Below, piece after piece: positions 43,146 through 50,301 of a stretch of 64,000 nt of DNA. A model generated the notes under the pieces. It saw nothing but the letters and a program-made list of their open reading frames with translations, was not told the DNA's origin and made no database searches. Within the stretch, counting starts at the first letter, position 1, and each line of letters starts with the position of its first letter. The stretch comes from Propionibacteriaceae bacterium (lineage in GTDB: Bacteria; Actinomycetota; Actinomycetes; Propionibacteriales; Propionibacteriaceae). The stretch covers positions 186,001 through 250,000 of the forward strand of contig JAFKJK010000008.1 in NCBI GenBank assembly GCA_017306015.1, read 5' to 3'. Position numbers and translations under genes: made by a program.

Positions 43146-43988
43146 ATGCGCCGCAGGCCGGCCGCGGAGATCAAGTCAGCAGATCAGGTCCGCGCGATGC
43201 GCGTGGCCGGGCTCGTGGTGGCGAGGATCCTGCAGGCCGTCCGGGAGGCCGCCGCCCCCGGCGTCACCACGGGGGAGCTGGACCAGCTGGCGCGGCGGAT
43301 GATCGCCGAGGCCGGGGCCGTCTCGTCCTTCCTCGACTACGTGCCCTACCCGGGCATGCCGCCGTTCCCCGCGGTGACCTGCATCTCGGTGAACGACGAG
43401 ATCGTGCACGGCATCCCGGGCGGCCGGGAACTCGCCGACGGCGACCTGGTCAGCGTCGACTTCGGGGTGTCGGTGAACGGCTGGCACGGCGATTCGGCGA
43501 TCACCTTCGGGGTCGGTGAGCTCGCCCCCGAACGCGCGGCGTTGAGCGAGGCGACCCGCAGCGCGATGTGGGACGGGATCGCGGCCGCGAAGGTCGGCGC
43601 CAGGATCGGCGACATCTCCCACGCCATCGAGACGTCCGTCCGCACTGGCAAGGCCGGCCTGGGGATCGTCGCCGAGTACACCGGCCACGGCATCGGGCGG
43701 GCGATGCACCAGCACCCGGACGTGCCGAACGTCGGGCGGCCCGGCCGTGGCGACCTGCTCGTGAAGGGCATGTGCCTGGCGGTGGAGCCGATGGTCACCC
43801 TCGGCAGCGCGGCGACCGCGGTCCTGGAGGACGACTGGACGGTGGTCACCAGGGACGGCTCGGCAGCCGCTCACTGGGAGCACACCGTCGCGATCCTGCC
43901 GGACGGGCTGTGGGTGCTGACCGCGCTCGACGGCGGCGCCGGTGAGCTCGCGGCACGGGGCGCCCGGTACGCCCCGCTCGGGGAGTAG
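43146..43988 (+). CDS. map: Methionine aminopeptidase, type I
   Basis: Removes N-terminal Met from nascent proteins; 280 residues. The five metal ligands are visible in SVDFGVSVNGWHGDSA (two Asp), GHGIGRAMHQHP (His), CLAVEPMV (Glu) and HWEHTVAI (Glu). ATG lies directly after the adk stop with no gap. In many actinobacteria map is followed by infA-rpmJ-rpsM-rpsK-rpsD-rpoA-rplQ; here the operon ends and a convergent acetyltransferase follows. Confidence 0.97.
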   Translation: MRRRPAAEIKSADQVRAMRVAGLVVARILQAVREAAAPGVTTGELDQLARRMIAEAGAVSSFLDYVPYPGMPPFPAVTCISVNDEIVHGIPGGRELADGDLVSVDFGVSVNGWHGDSAITFGVGELAPERAALSEATRSAMWDGIAAAKVGARIGDISHAIETSVRTGKAGLGIVAEYTGHGIGRAMHQHPDVPNVGRPGRGDLLVKGMCLAVEPMVTLGSAATAVLEDDWTVVTRDGSAAAHWEHTVAILPDGLWVLTALDGGAGELAARGARYAPLGE

Positions 43989-44009
43989 CCGCTCGGAACC
44001 GGCCGGTCC

Positions 44010-45134
44010 TCAGCCCAGCCTGCGTTGCCAGCCCCCGGTCGCTCCGTGCGGCCGGTAACCGAGCGCGGTGTTGATCGCCAGCATGTGGCCGTTCTCGTCG
44101 GCGTTCCAGGTGTCGATGTAGCGCGCCTGCGGGAAGCCGTCTTCCATCAGCTTCAGGTTCGCGGACTTGATCCACAGGCCGAGTCGGTGGCCGCGATGGG
44201 ACTCCAGCACGACGGTCGTGTACTGCTCGGGACGTTCGGGCGAGGCTTCCGGCACGAACAGGACGGTGAGCCCGGCCACCTCGCCACTCGCCCGCGACAG
44301 GGCGATGGTCTGGATCAGGTCGCCGGTGAGCAGCAGCCGCCGGTCGTGCTCGCGGACCCGCTCGGCGTCCCAGTTCTCCGTGCGGAAGTCGATGTCGCCC
44401 ACGGGGGCGTCACTCGACATCGCCTGGTACAGCTTCGCCACCGCATCGAGGTGCTCCTCGGGCACCTCCCCGCGCCAGGACACGACCTGGTAGTCCCGTC
44501 CGGCCACGGCTTCGGCCTCGGCGTGCAGCCGCTCGAGCAGGCCGGACGGAGTGGGCAGGACGAGGCGCGACTGGCGCTCGACCTGGGCGAGCTCGAAGCC
44601 CTTGGCCTGGAGGAAGCGCACGTTGCCGTCCACCGGCACGCTGCCGGATCCGGTTGGAGCGGTCAGCTGCGGCAGCGCGGCCGTCGCCGGGGCGAGCAGG
44701 TGCTCGCTCCAGGTGAGGACGGTGTCCCGGCCGGAGACCTCGGCGATCCGGCAGACCTGGTCGAGCAGCGCGGTACCGACGCCGCGGCGCCGGCTCGTCG
44801 CCGCGACCGTGAGGAACAGGTCGTCGACGAGGTGCTGGTTGTCGGCGGTCGGCAGGGTGAACTGCGCGGCACCCAGCACCGGCACCGGTTGTTCCGGAGC
44901 GGGCGGCAGCCCGAACCGTCCCAGACGCTCGGACGCGGGGACGGTTCCGGCGACCGCCAGGAGCAACCCGTGCAGCCCGGACTCCTGCGACAGCAGGTAG
45001 TTCCGGACGCGGTCGACCGACATGGTGAGGTCCTCGCCGAAGACCTCCAGGGTGTGGGCGACGTCCAGCTCGTGGTACGCCTCCAGCGCCCAGGACGAGT
45101 CGGGATGGGCCTCGACAAGGGTGAACTCCAGCAC
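44010..45134 (-). CDS. Tandem GNAT-domain acetyltransferase
   Basis: 374 residues with two GNAT folds. The first has the acetyl-CoA loop SRRRGVGTALL (about residue 115); the second has ESHRGHRLGLWIKSANLKLM and ends with the NENGHMLAINTALGYRP-like strand (about 305-370). Double-GNAT proteins of this size are common in actinobacteria and include mycothiol synthase-like and aminoglycoside-like members, but this sequence cannot be assigned a substrate. AGCCTA (45141-45146; TAGGCT on the coding strand) lies six bases before the GTG start, so the mRNA is probably leaderless. Confidence 0.8.
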   Translation of the reverse strand: MLEFTLVEAHPDSSWALEAYHELDVAHTLEVFGEDLTMSVDRVRNYLLSQESGLHGLLLAVAGTVPASERLGRFGLPPAPEQPVPVLGAAQFTLPTADNQHLVDDLFLTVAATSRRRGVGTALLDQVCRIAEVSGRDTVLTWSEHLLAPATAALPQLTAPTGSGSVPVDGNVRFLQAKGFELAQVERQSRLVLPTPSGLLERLHAEAEAVAGRDYQVVSWRGEVPEEHLDAVAKLYQAMSSDAPVGDIDFRTENWDAERVREHDRRLLLTGDLIQTIALSRASGEVAGLTVLFVPEASPERPEQYTTVVLESHRGHRLGLWIKSANLKLMEDGFPQARYIDTWNADENGHMLAINTALGYRPHGATGGWQRRLG

Positions 45135-45185
45135 CGGATCAGCCTAACGGGAGGGTGGACCGCGCGGCGGAAGTACGCTTGCGCC

Positions 45186-45749
45186 GTGACTCCGAGCCCG
45201 CGGCAGCGCCTTCTGGCCGGGCTGATCGACGCGGCGCTGATGGGCGTCTGGTCAGTCCTGGCCGGCGGCCTGGTGTGGCTGGGCTCGGCGCTGGGCGTCC
45301 CACCCGGGCTGGGGCTGCTCGGCTACAACCTCCTCGGGCTGCTGCTGGTGGTGCTGCCCGGCACCATCGCCTTGACCGCGCTGGAGGCCGGGGTCTACGA
45401 AGCGACCCCCGGGAAGCTGCGGGTCGGGCTGCGGGTCCGGGTCGCAGCCAACGGGGCGCGGATCGGCTATCTCCGTTCGCTGGCCCGCAACCTGCTGAAG
45501 TTCGGGCTGCCGTGGACGCTGGGACAGCTCGCCATACTGGCCCTGGTCACGGTCCCGACCCCGGACGCGGCAGCCGGCGTGCTGATCGCCGTCGCCGTGC
45601 CGGCCAGCTACCTGGTGTCGATGTTCGTCGGCCGTGGACGCACCCCGTACGACTGGCTGACCGGCACCATGGTGATCGCGACCGCGCCCGGACGCCGGGT
45701 CGCCGATCCGGGCCCGGACGACGTCGGGGAACCGGACGACCGGGGCTGA
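45186..45749 (+). CDS. RDD family membrane protein
   Basis: 187 residues with about four hydrophobic segments. Features of RDD proteins: RLLAGLIDAALM at the N-terminus, the middle GVYEATPGKLRVGLRV and the C-terminal RTPYDWLTGTMVI, though the eponymous Arg-Asp-Asp is only partly kept. Function unknown. TACGCT (45174-45179) stands six bases before the GTG start, predicting a leaderless transcript divergent from the GNAT gene. Confidence 0.75.
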   Translation: MTPSPRQRLLAGLIDAALMGVWSVLAGGLVWLGSALGVPPGLGLLGYNLLGLLLVVLPGTIALTALEAGVYEATPGKLRVGLRVRVAANGARIGYLRSLARNLLKFGLPWTLGQLAILALVTVPTPDAAAGVLIAVAVPASYLVSMFVGRGRTPYDWLTGTMVIATAPGRRVADPGPDDVGEPDDRG

Positions 45750-46883
45750 TCAGCCTCGCCCGTCCGCCCGGTCCCTGACCGGACGCGGCCGGCCGTTCGG
45801 CCCGATCAGCTTGTTGGACGGACGGATGTCCTCGCCGGTGAGGTCCGCGTGCACCCGGTAGGCGGCCAGCGCCCCGGTGAGCAACTGCGCCCACGGGTCC
45901 GGACCCCCGACGGACCAGGCGGAGGCGACCAGCACGCCCGGCAGTGAGGGTTGGAGGGTCGGCAGGTCGAGGACGGTCCGCCACCCCGTCCATGCGGGGC
46001 CGGGCCCGGCGCAGCGGTGCAGCCGGGCTGCGATCCGCTGGTCGGCCCGCTCGTGGGTGAGGTCCGCATGCGTGAACGGGTCGACGGTGCTGATCACGGC
46101 GGCAACGGGCAGTTCGACGCCGGCCGCCTGGAGCACCGGGCCCCGGCGGATGCCGGCCACCTCGATGCCGGTGCGGAGGTCGACCCCTCGGGCCTGCAGC
46201 CGCTCGACGAGCAGGTCGACCAGGATCGACGCCGGCCGGGCCAGCCCGTCCGTGCCAACCACCTGCCAGCGGCCGAAGGTGCGCTCGAGCGCCAGCCGGA
46301 ACGCGTGCCAGCCGGGCAGCCGCCGGGGCTCCTGACCGAGCCAGGCAGCGGTGGCGAGGATGATCTCGCCCAGTTCGGGGGCGGCGAGCCGTCCGGCCAG
46401 CTCAGCCATGGAGCCGCTCGGGAGCAGGCTCCTGGCCGCGGTCCGGAGGAGTCGCTGGTCGGGCTCGGTCTCGAGCGAGAGTTGGCGCCACCGCTGCCAG
46501 GTGCCGTCCAGGCAGTCGAGCAGGTCCCGCCAGGCGACGGCTGCGTCCTCGCCGAGCGCGGCCCGGATCGCCGTCCACTGCTCGCCGCGCTCGTTCGGCA
46601 GGTCGAGCGTGCTCCCGTCGGCGAACCGGTGCGCGCGCGGCCCGGCCGGCACGAGGCTCAGCCCGCGCAGGGCCAATTCCGCCTCGAGCTTCCGACCCGA
46701 CTTGGTGAAGAGGTCGCGCCAGGCCGCGGGGAGGGTGAAGACCTCGCCGCCGGGTTCGGTGGCGGCGTCCGCGCCGACTCCGACGCGGGGACGAGCCTCG
46801 AAGACCACCACGTCGTGCCCGACCCGAGCCAGCCGGGCGGCCGCGGCCAGTCCGGCCAGCCCGCCGCCGACGACGGCGATCAC
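45750..46883 (-). CDS. FAD-dependent amine oxidase/phytoene desaturase-like protein
   Basis: 377 residues. The N-terminal dinucleotide-binding fold is IAVVGGGLAGLAAAARLARVGHDVVVFEA, with the expected Gly triplet and acidic end. The rest is like NAD(P)/FAD-dependent phytoene desaturase-like or protoporphyrinogen oxidase-like proteins, with a second FAD contact region near AAVISTVDP. Substrate unknown. GTG at 46883 overlaps the TGA of the DUF4126 gene upstream (GTGA), so the two are co-translated. Its stop is immediately adjacent to the convergent RDD gene stop. Confidence 0.78.
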   Translation of the reverse strand: MIAVVGGGLAGLAAAARLARVGHDVVVFEARPRVGVGADAATEPGGEVFTLPAAWRDLFTKSGRKLEAELALRGLSLVPAGPRAHRFADGSTLDLPNERGEQWTAIRAALGEDAAVAWRDLLDCLDGTWQRWRQLSLETEPDQRLLRTAARSLLPSGSMAELAGRLAAPELGEIILATAAWLGQEPRRLPGWHAFRLALERTFGRWQVVGTDGLARPASILVDLLVERLQARGVDLRTGIEVAGIRRGPVLQAAGVELPVAAVISTVDPFTHADLTHERADQRIAARLHRCAGPGPAWTGWRTVLDLPTLQPSLPGVLVASAWSVGGPDPWAQLLTGALAAYRVHADLTGEDIRPSNKLIGPNGRPRPVRDRADGRG

Positions 46884-47461
46884 GTCCGGGCCAGCCAGGC
46901 GCGGAAGGCCTGCCAGCCCTTCCCGATCCGCCGGAAGGCGAACACCAGGATGACCAGGGTCGCGATCAGCAGGAGCGCTGCGATGACCGCAGCGACGATC
47001 GGGGCCAGCGCGGCCAGGGTGGCCACGGACACCACGGCGACGTCCCCGGTCAGCGAGGCCCCGACGTTGGTGACCGGTTCCGGCGAGGTGTTGATCGCCA
47101 GCCGGAGCCCCGACTTCACCGCGTGGCTGACCAGCGCCGTGATGCCGCCGACCGAGGCCAGGACGACGGTGGGCAGGTCGCCGTTGGCGCCGGCGACGAG
47201 GGCGCCGATCACCGCTCCGGCGATGGGACGGATGAAGGTGGAGATCGCGTCCCAGGCCGAATCGAGGTACGGGATCTTGTCCGCCACGAACTCCAGGACG
47301 GTCAACACGGCCATCACGATCAGCACATCGGTCCGCTGGAAGCCGTCCGGCACCGCGTCGACACCGGCAAAGCGGCCGAGCAGGCCCAGCACGAGCACGG
47401 TGGCGTAGGCGTTGATCCCGCTCGTCCAGCCGCTCGCGAAGGTGAGTCCGACCAGTTCCAT
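46880..47461 (-). CDS. DUF4126 family membrane protein
   Basis: 193 residues, five or six hydrophobic segments, starting MELVGLTFASGWTSGINAYA, as in DUF4126 proteins. The ATG at 47461 lacks a ribosome site but AGCGTA (47469-47474; TACGCT on the coding strand) lies seven bases upstream, which supports this start and a leaderless mRNA. Function unknown; coupled to the FAD-dependent oxidoreductase gene. Confidence 0.75.
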   Translation of the reverse strand: MELVGLTFASGWTSGINAYATVLVLGLLGRFAGVDAVPDGFQRTDVLIVMAVLTVLEFVADKIPYLDSAWDAISTFIRPIAGAVIGALVAGANGDLPTVVLASVGGITALVSHAVKSGLRLAINTSPEPVTNVGASLTGDVAVVSVATLAALAPIVAAVIAALLLIATLVILVFAFRRIGKGWQAFRAWLART

Positions 47462-47580
47462 GGACGAAAGCGTAACCAGCCTCCGCATCTGCACTGAGTT
47501 GGTTCTGGTTCCGAAAGCGGGTACCAGTGCCTAGACTTGAAACAGCCTCGGGTGTTGAGGCCCGACCCGGGAGGTGGGTG

Positions 47581-47955
47581 ATGGCTCTTTCTGAAGAGGA
47601 GCAGCGGCGCCTTGACCAGATGGAAGCTGCGCTGGAGGCCGAGGACCCGAAGTTCGTCAGCTCGATTCGTGGTCCCCGCCGGCACTGGCATCGCCCCCGG
47701 CTGGTGCTCTCGGTGGTGTTGTTCGCCGTCGGTGTGACCGCACTGGTCGTCGGCATGGACCTGCACCCATTGGTGAGTATCGCCGGCTTCCTCGTCATGC
47801 TCTTCGGGGCGGTCTCGGCGATCTCGGCGTGGACGCTGCCCAGCGCGACCGCGGCCCACCCGTCGGCGGGGCCGAGGCATCCCAGCCAGACCGAACGCGA
47901 TTTCCTCGGCCGGACGGACGATCGTCGCCGCCGCGGGGAGGACGACGCCCTCTAG
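47581..47955 (+). CDS. DUF3040 membrane protein
   Basis: 124 residues. Begins MALSEEEQRRLDQMEAALEA, the DUF3040 signature, with two membrane segments (about 46-90) and a charged C-terminal tail. DUF3040 genes commonly precede mraZ in actinobacteria, as here. ATG follows GGGAGGTGG. A perfect terminator separates it from the dcw cluster. Confidence 0.88.
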   Translation: MALSEEEQRRLDQMEAALEAEDPKFVSSIRGPRRHWHRPRLVLSVVLFAVGVTALVVGMDLHPLVSIAGFLVMLFGAVSAISAWTLPSATAAHPSAGPRHPSQTERDFLGRTDDRRRRGEDDAL

Positions 47956-47981
47956 ACAGACTGCCAGCCGGCGAACCGGTC

Positions 47982-48012
47982 AAGGGACGGTGGACGACCA
48001 CCGTCCCTTTTT
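47982..48012 (+). terminator. Rho-independent terminator before the dcw cluster
   Basis: AAGGGACGGTGG (47982-47993) pairs perfectly with CCACCGTCCCTT (47998-48009) around ACGA, then a T-run (five in all). Confidence 0.95.
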
Positions 48013-48035
48013 CGTTGCCCGGAAATGGCGCGTGG

Positions 48036-48070
48036 TGGAGGAAAGTGGAGTATGGTGGCGCCAAGTGGAG
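48036..48070 (+). promoter_or_regulatory. MraZ operator: four boxes at 10-base spacing
   Basis: TGGAG, TGGAG, TGGCG and TGGAG start at 48036, 48046, 48056 and 48066, exactly one helical turn apart. MraZ of other bacteria binds such repeats (TGGGN or GTGGNG, 10-base period) at its own promoter. The last box is 23 bases before the mraZ start codon. Confidence 0.85.
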
Positions 48071-48092
48071 GAGAGCGAAGGGAGTTGGCGCC

Positions 48093-48521
48093 GTGTTCCT
48101 GGGCACCTACACCCCCAAGCTCGATGACAAGGGACGGTTCTTTCTGCCCGCGAAGTTCCGCGGTCAGCTGGCAGCCGGCCTGGTCATCACCCGACAGCAG
48201 GACCGCTGCCTCGCGATCTGGCCGACCGAGGCCTTCCTGACCGAGGTGGCGAATGCTGCGACCGGGCCCTCCACCGTCCGCGGAGTGCGGGACTACCAGC
48301 GCATGGTGGCCTCGGGCGCCTCGGACGAGGAGCCGGACAGCCAGGGTCGGGTGAGCATCCCGGCGCCACTGCGGACCTACGCGGGCCTGGGCAAGGAGAT
48401 CGTCGTGATCGGCGCTCTCAACCGCCTGGAGGTCTGGGACGCAGCGGCCTGGGCCGAGTACTCGGCGGCGCAGGAGGAGGCGTTCGCGGCCCTCGACGAA
48501 GGAACAGCCGAGGTCGGTTGA
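48093..48521 (+). CDS. mraZ: Transcriptional regulator MraZ
   Basis: 142 residues, two AbrB-like swapped-hairpin domains: FLGTYTPKLDDKGRFFLPAK and DSQGRVSIPAPLRTYAGLGK. The DXXGR motif occurs in both (DDKGR, DSQGR), as is diagnostic. It represses the dcw operon through upstream TGGNG repeats, which are present. GTG at 48093 follows AGGGAG. First gene of the dcw cluster. Confidence 0.96.
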   Translation: MFLGTYTPKLDDKGRFFLPAKFRGQLAAGLVITRQQDRCLAIWPTEAFLTEVANAATGPSTVRGVRDYQRMVASGASDEEPDSQGRVSIPAPLRTYAGLGKEIVVIGALNRLEVWDAAAWAEYSAAQEEAFAALDEGTAEVG

Positions 48522-48553
48522 CCCCAGCAACGGATCGACCCGTGCGGTGCGGC

Positions 48554-48617
48554 TTCAATCCGCGACCGGTCGCCTGGCGCACCTTCCCCGGTGCCAGGAG
48601 CCGGGACGCGGATTGAA
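48554..48617 (+). ncRNA. Structured leader of rsmH, mraW RNA motif candidate
   Basis: TTCAATCCGCG (48554-48564) pairs perfectly with CGCGGATTGAA (48607-48617). Inside, CCGG (48566-48569) pairs with 48601-48604, and CCTGG with CACC (48573-48583) pairs with GGTG and CCAGG (48590-48598). A conserved RNA called the mraW motif is known upstream of this gene in actinobacteria, and position and architecture agree. I could not compare it with the published consensus. Confidence 0.6.
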
Positions 48618-48664
48618 ACCGGATCGCACAGGTGAGAAGGAGAACACGGACGCCAGGAGGATGA

Positions 48665-49636
48665 ATGGGTGCCACTGACGGCGACGCCGCAGCCGCCCAC
48701 GTCCCGGTGCTGGTGGAGCGCATCGTCGAACTCCTGCGTCCGGCCCTCGCCGGTGAGCCCGCCTGGTACGTGGACGGCACCCTCGGTCTCGCGGGCCATG
48801 CCGCCGCCGTCCTGGACGCCTGCCCGAGCGCGAGCCTGATCGGCATCGATCGCGACCCCGAAGCCCTGGCGATCGCCGGCTCCCGGCTGGCCCGCTTCGG
48901 CGACCGGGTGCGGCTGTTCCACGCCACCTACCACGAACTGCCCGACGTGCTCGCCGAGGCCGGAGTCAGGGAGGTCCAGGCGATCTGCCTCGACCTCGGC
49001 CTGTCCTCCCTGCAGATCGACCACACCGAACGCGGCTTCGCCTACGCCGTCGACGCTCCTCTCGACATGCGGATGAACCCGGAGCAGGACCTCACCGCAG
49101 CACAGGTCGTGAACACCTGGCCGGCCCGCGAGCTGGCGCGGATCCTGCGTGAGTTCGCGGAGGAACGGTTCGCCTCCCGGATCGCCGATGCCATCGTGCA
49201 CGCCCGCGCCGAGGAGCCGTTCACGTCGTCCGCACGACTGGTCGAAGTGGTGGCCGGCGCCATTCCGGTCGCCGCCCGGAACAGCGGCGGGCATCCGGCG
49301 AAGCGCACGTTCCAGGCGCTGCGGATCGCCGTCAACGCCGAACTCGCGTCCCTGGCCGCGGTCCTCCCGGCCGCGCTGGACGCCCTCGCCCCCGGCGGGC
49401 GGATGGCCGTGCTGGCCTACCACTCCGGGGAGGACCGACTGGTCAAGCGGGCGTTCGTCGCCGCGGCCAGCGACCATGTTCCGGCCGGAGTCCCGGCGGT
49501 GCCGGCGGGATACGCCGCCGGGTTCCGGCTGCTCACCCGGGGCGCTGAGCGTCCTGCTGCCGCAGAGGTGGCTGTCAATCCGAGGGCCGCCTCGGCGCGG
49601 CTGCGGGCCGTCGAACGACTCCAGGAGGCTGCATGA
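48665..49636 (+). CDS. rsmH: 16S rRNA (cytosine1402-N4)-methyltransferase
   Basis: RsmH/MraW, 323 residues, methylates C1402 in the decoding site using SAM. Landmarks: HVPVLVERIVELL, the SAM loop DGTLGLAGHAAAVL, ICLDLGLSSLQID and HPAKRTFQALRIAVN. AGGAGG at 48655-48660 precedes the ATG at close spacing. Between mraZ and this gene lies a folded RNA. Confidence 0.97.
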   Translation: MGATDGDAAAAHVPVLVERIVELLRPALAGEPAWYVDGTLGLAGHAAAVLDACPSASLIGIDRDPEALAIAGSRLARFGDRVRLFHATYHELPDVLAEAGVREVQAICLDLGLSSLQIDHTERGFAYAVDAPLDMRMNPEQDLTAAQVVNTWPARELARILREFAEERFASRIADAIVHARAEEPFTSSARLVEVVAGAIPVAARNSGGHPAKRTFQALRIAVNAELASLAAVLPAALDALAPGGRMAVLAYHSGEDRLVKRAFVAAASDHVPAGVPAVPAGYAAGFRLLTRGAERPAAAEVAVNPRAASARLRAVERLQEAA

Positions 49637-50301
49637 CCGCCCAGCTGGCACCCCGTCCAGGAGGGCCGTCGCGCCGTCCCGAGTTGCGCGAGGTCGCGAA
49701 GCGACGGGGACGGATCTCGACGGTCCCGTTCGTCCTGGTGGTGGCCCTGGTACTGGCGCTGGGCATGGTGGGGATGCTCGTCCTGACCACGGCGCTGCAG
49801 GACCAGGCCTTCGCCGTGCAGAGCCGCCAGCACGAGGCCAACGTGCTGGCCAGCCAGGTCTCCCAGCTTCAGGCCGAGGTCGCGGACGCCCGTTCGGTGA
49901 AGAGCCTCGCGATCGCGGCGGCCCAACTCGGCATGCGGCCCAACCCGTACGCCGTCCCGCTCCGGCTCAGTGACGGCAAGGTGCTCGGCACCGCCCGACC
50001 GGTCTACGGCAACGAGGTCCCCGGCGTCCGCTACCTGACCCCGGAGCAGGCCGAGGCCCAGGTCATCGCGCTCGACAACGCCGAGAAGGCGCGGATCGCC
50101 AAGGCGAAGGCCGAGCGGGAGCGGAAGAAGGAAGAGGCCGCCGCGAAAGCCAAGGCGAAGGCCGAGGCTGAAGCGAAGGCGAAGGCGAAGGCGAAGGCTG
50201 AAGCGAAGGCCAAGGCCGAAGCGAAGGCCAAGGCTGAAGCGGCGAAGAAGGCGGACGCGGGGAAGAAGGGCGACCCCGGGAAGAAGGGTGGACGCGGATG
50301 A
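49633..50301 (+). CDS. ftsL: FtsL-like septum protein with Lys/Ala-rich tail
   Basis: 222 residues. Cytoplasmic N-terminus, one membrane segment (about 32-54), then a periplasmic coiled coil (RQHEANVLASQVSQLQAEVA) of FtsL type that recruits FtsQ and the FtsW-FtsI complex. After residue 150 the protein changes to a repetitive tail of alternating Ala, Lys and Glu (50131-50260), ending GKKGDPGKKGGRG. The tail is unusual in amount but common in kind among actinobacterial FtsL. Position between rsmH and ftsI supports the name. Overlaps rsmH and ftsI by ATGA. Confidence 0.85.
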   Translation: MTAQLAPRPGGPSRRPELREVAKRRGRISTVPFVLVVALVLALGMVGMLVLTTALQDQAFAVQSRQHEANVLASQVSQLQAEVADARSVKSLAIAAAQLGMRPNPYAVPLRLSDGKVLGTARPVYGNEVPGVRYLTPEQAEAQVIALDNAEKARIAKAKAERERKKEEAAAKAKAKAEAEAKAKAKAKAEAKAKAEAKAKAEAAKKADAGKKGDPGKKGGRG

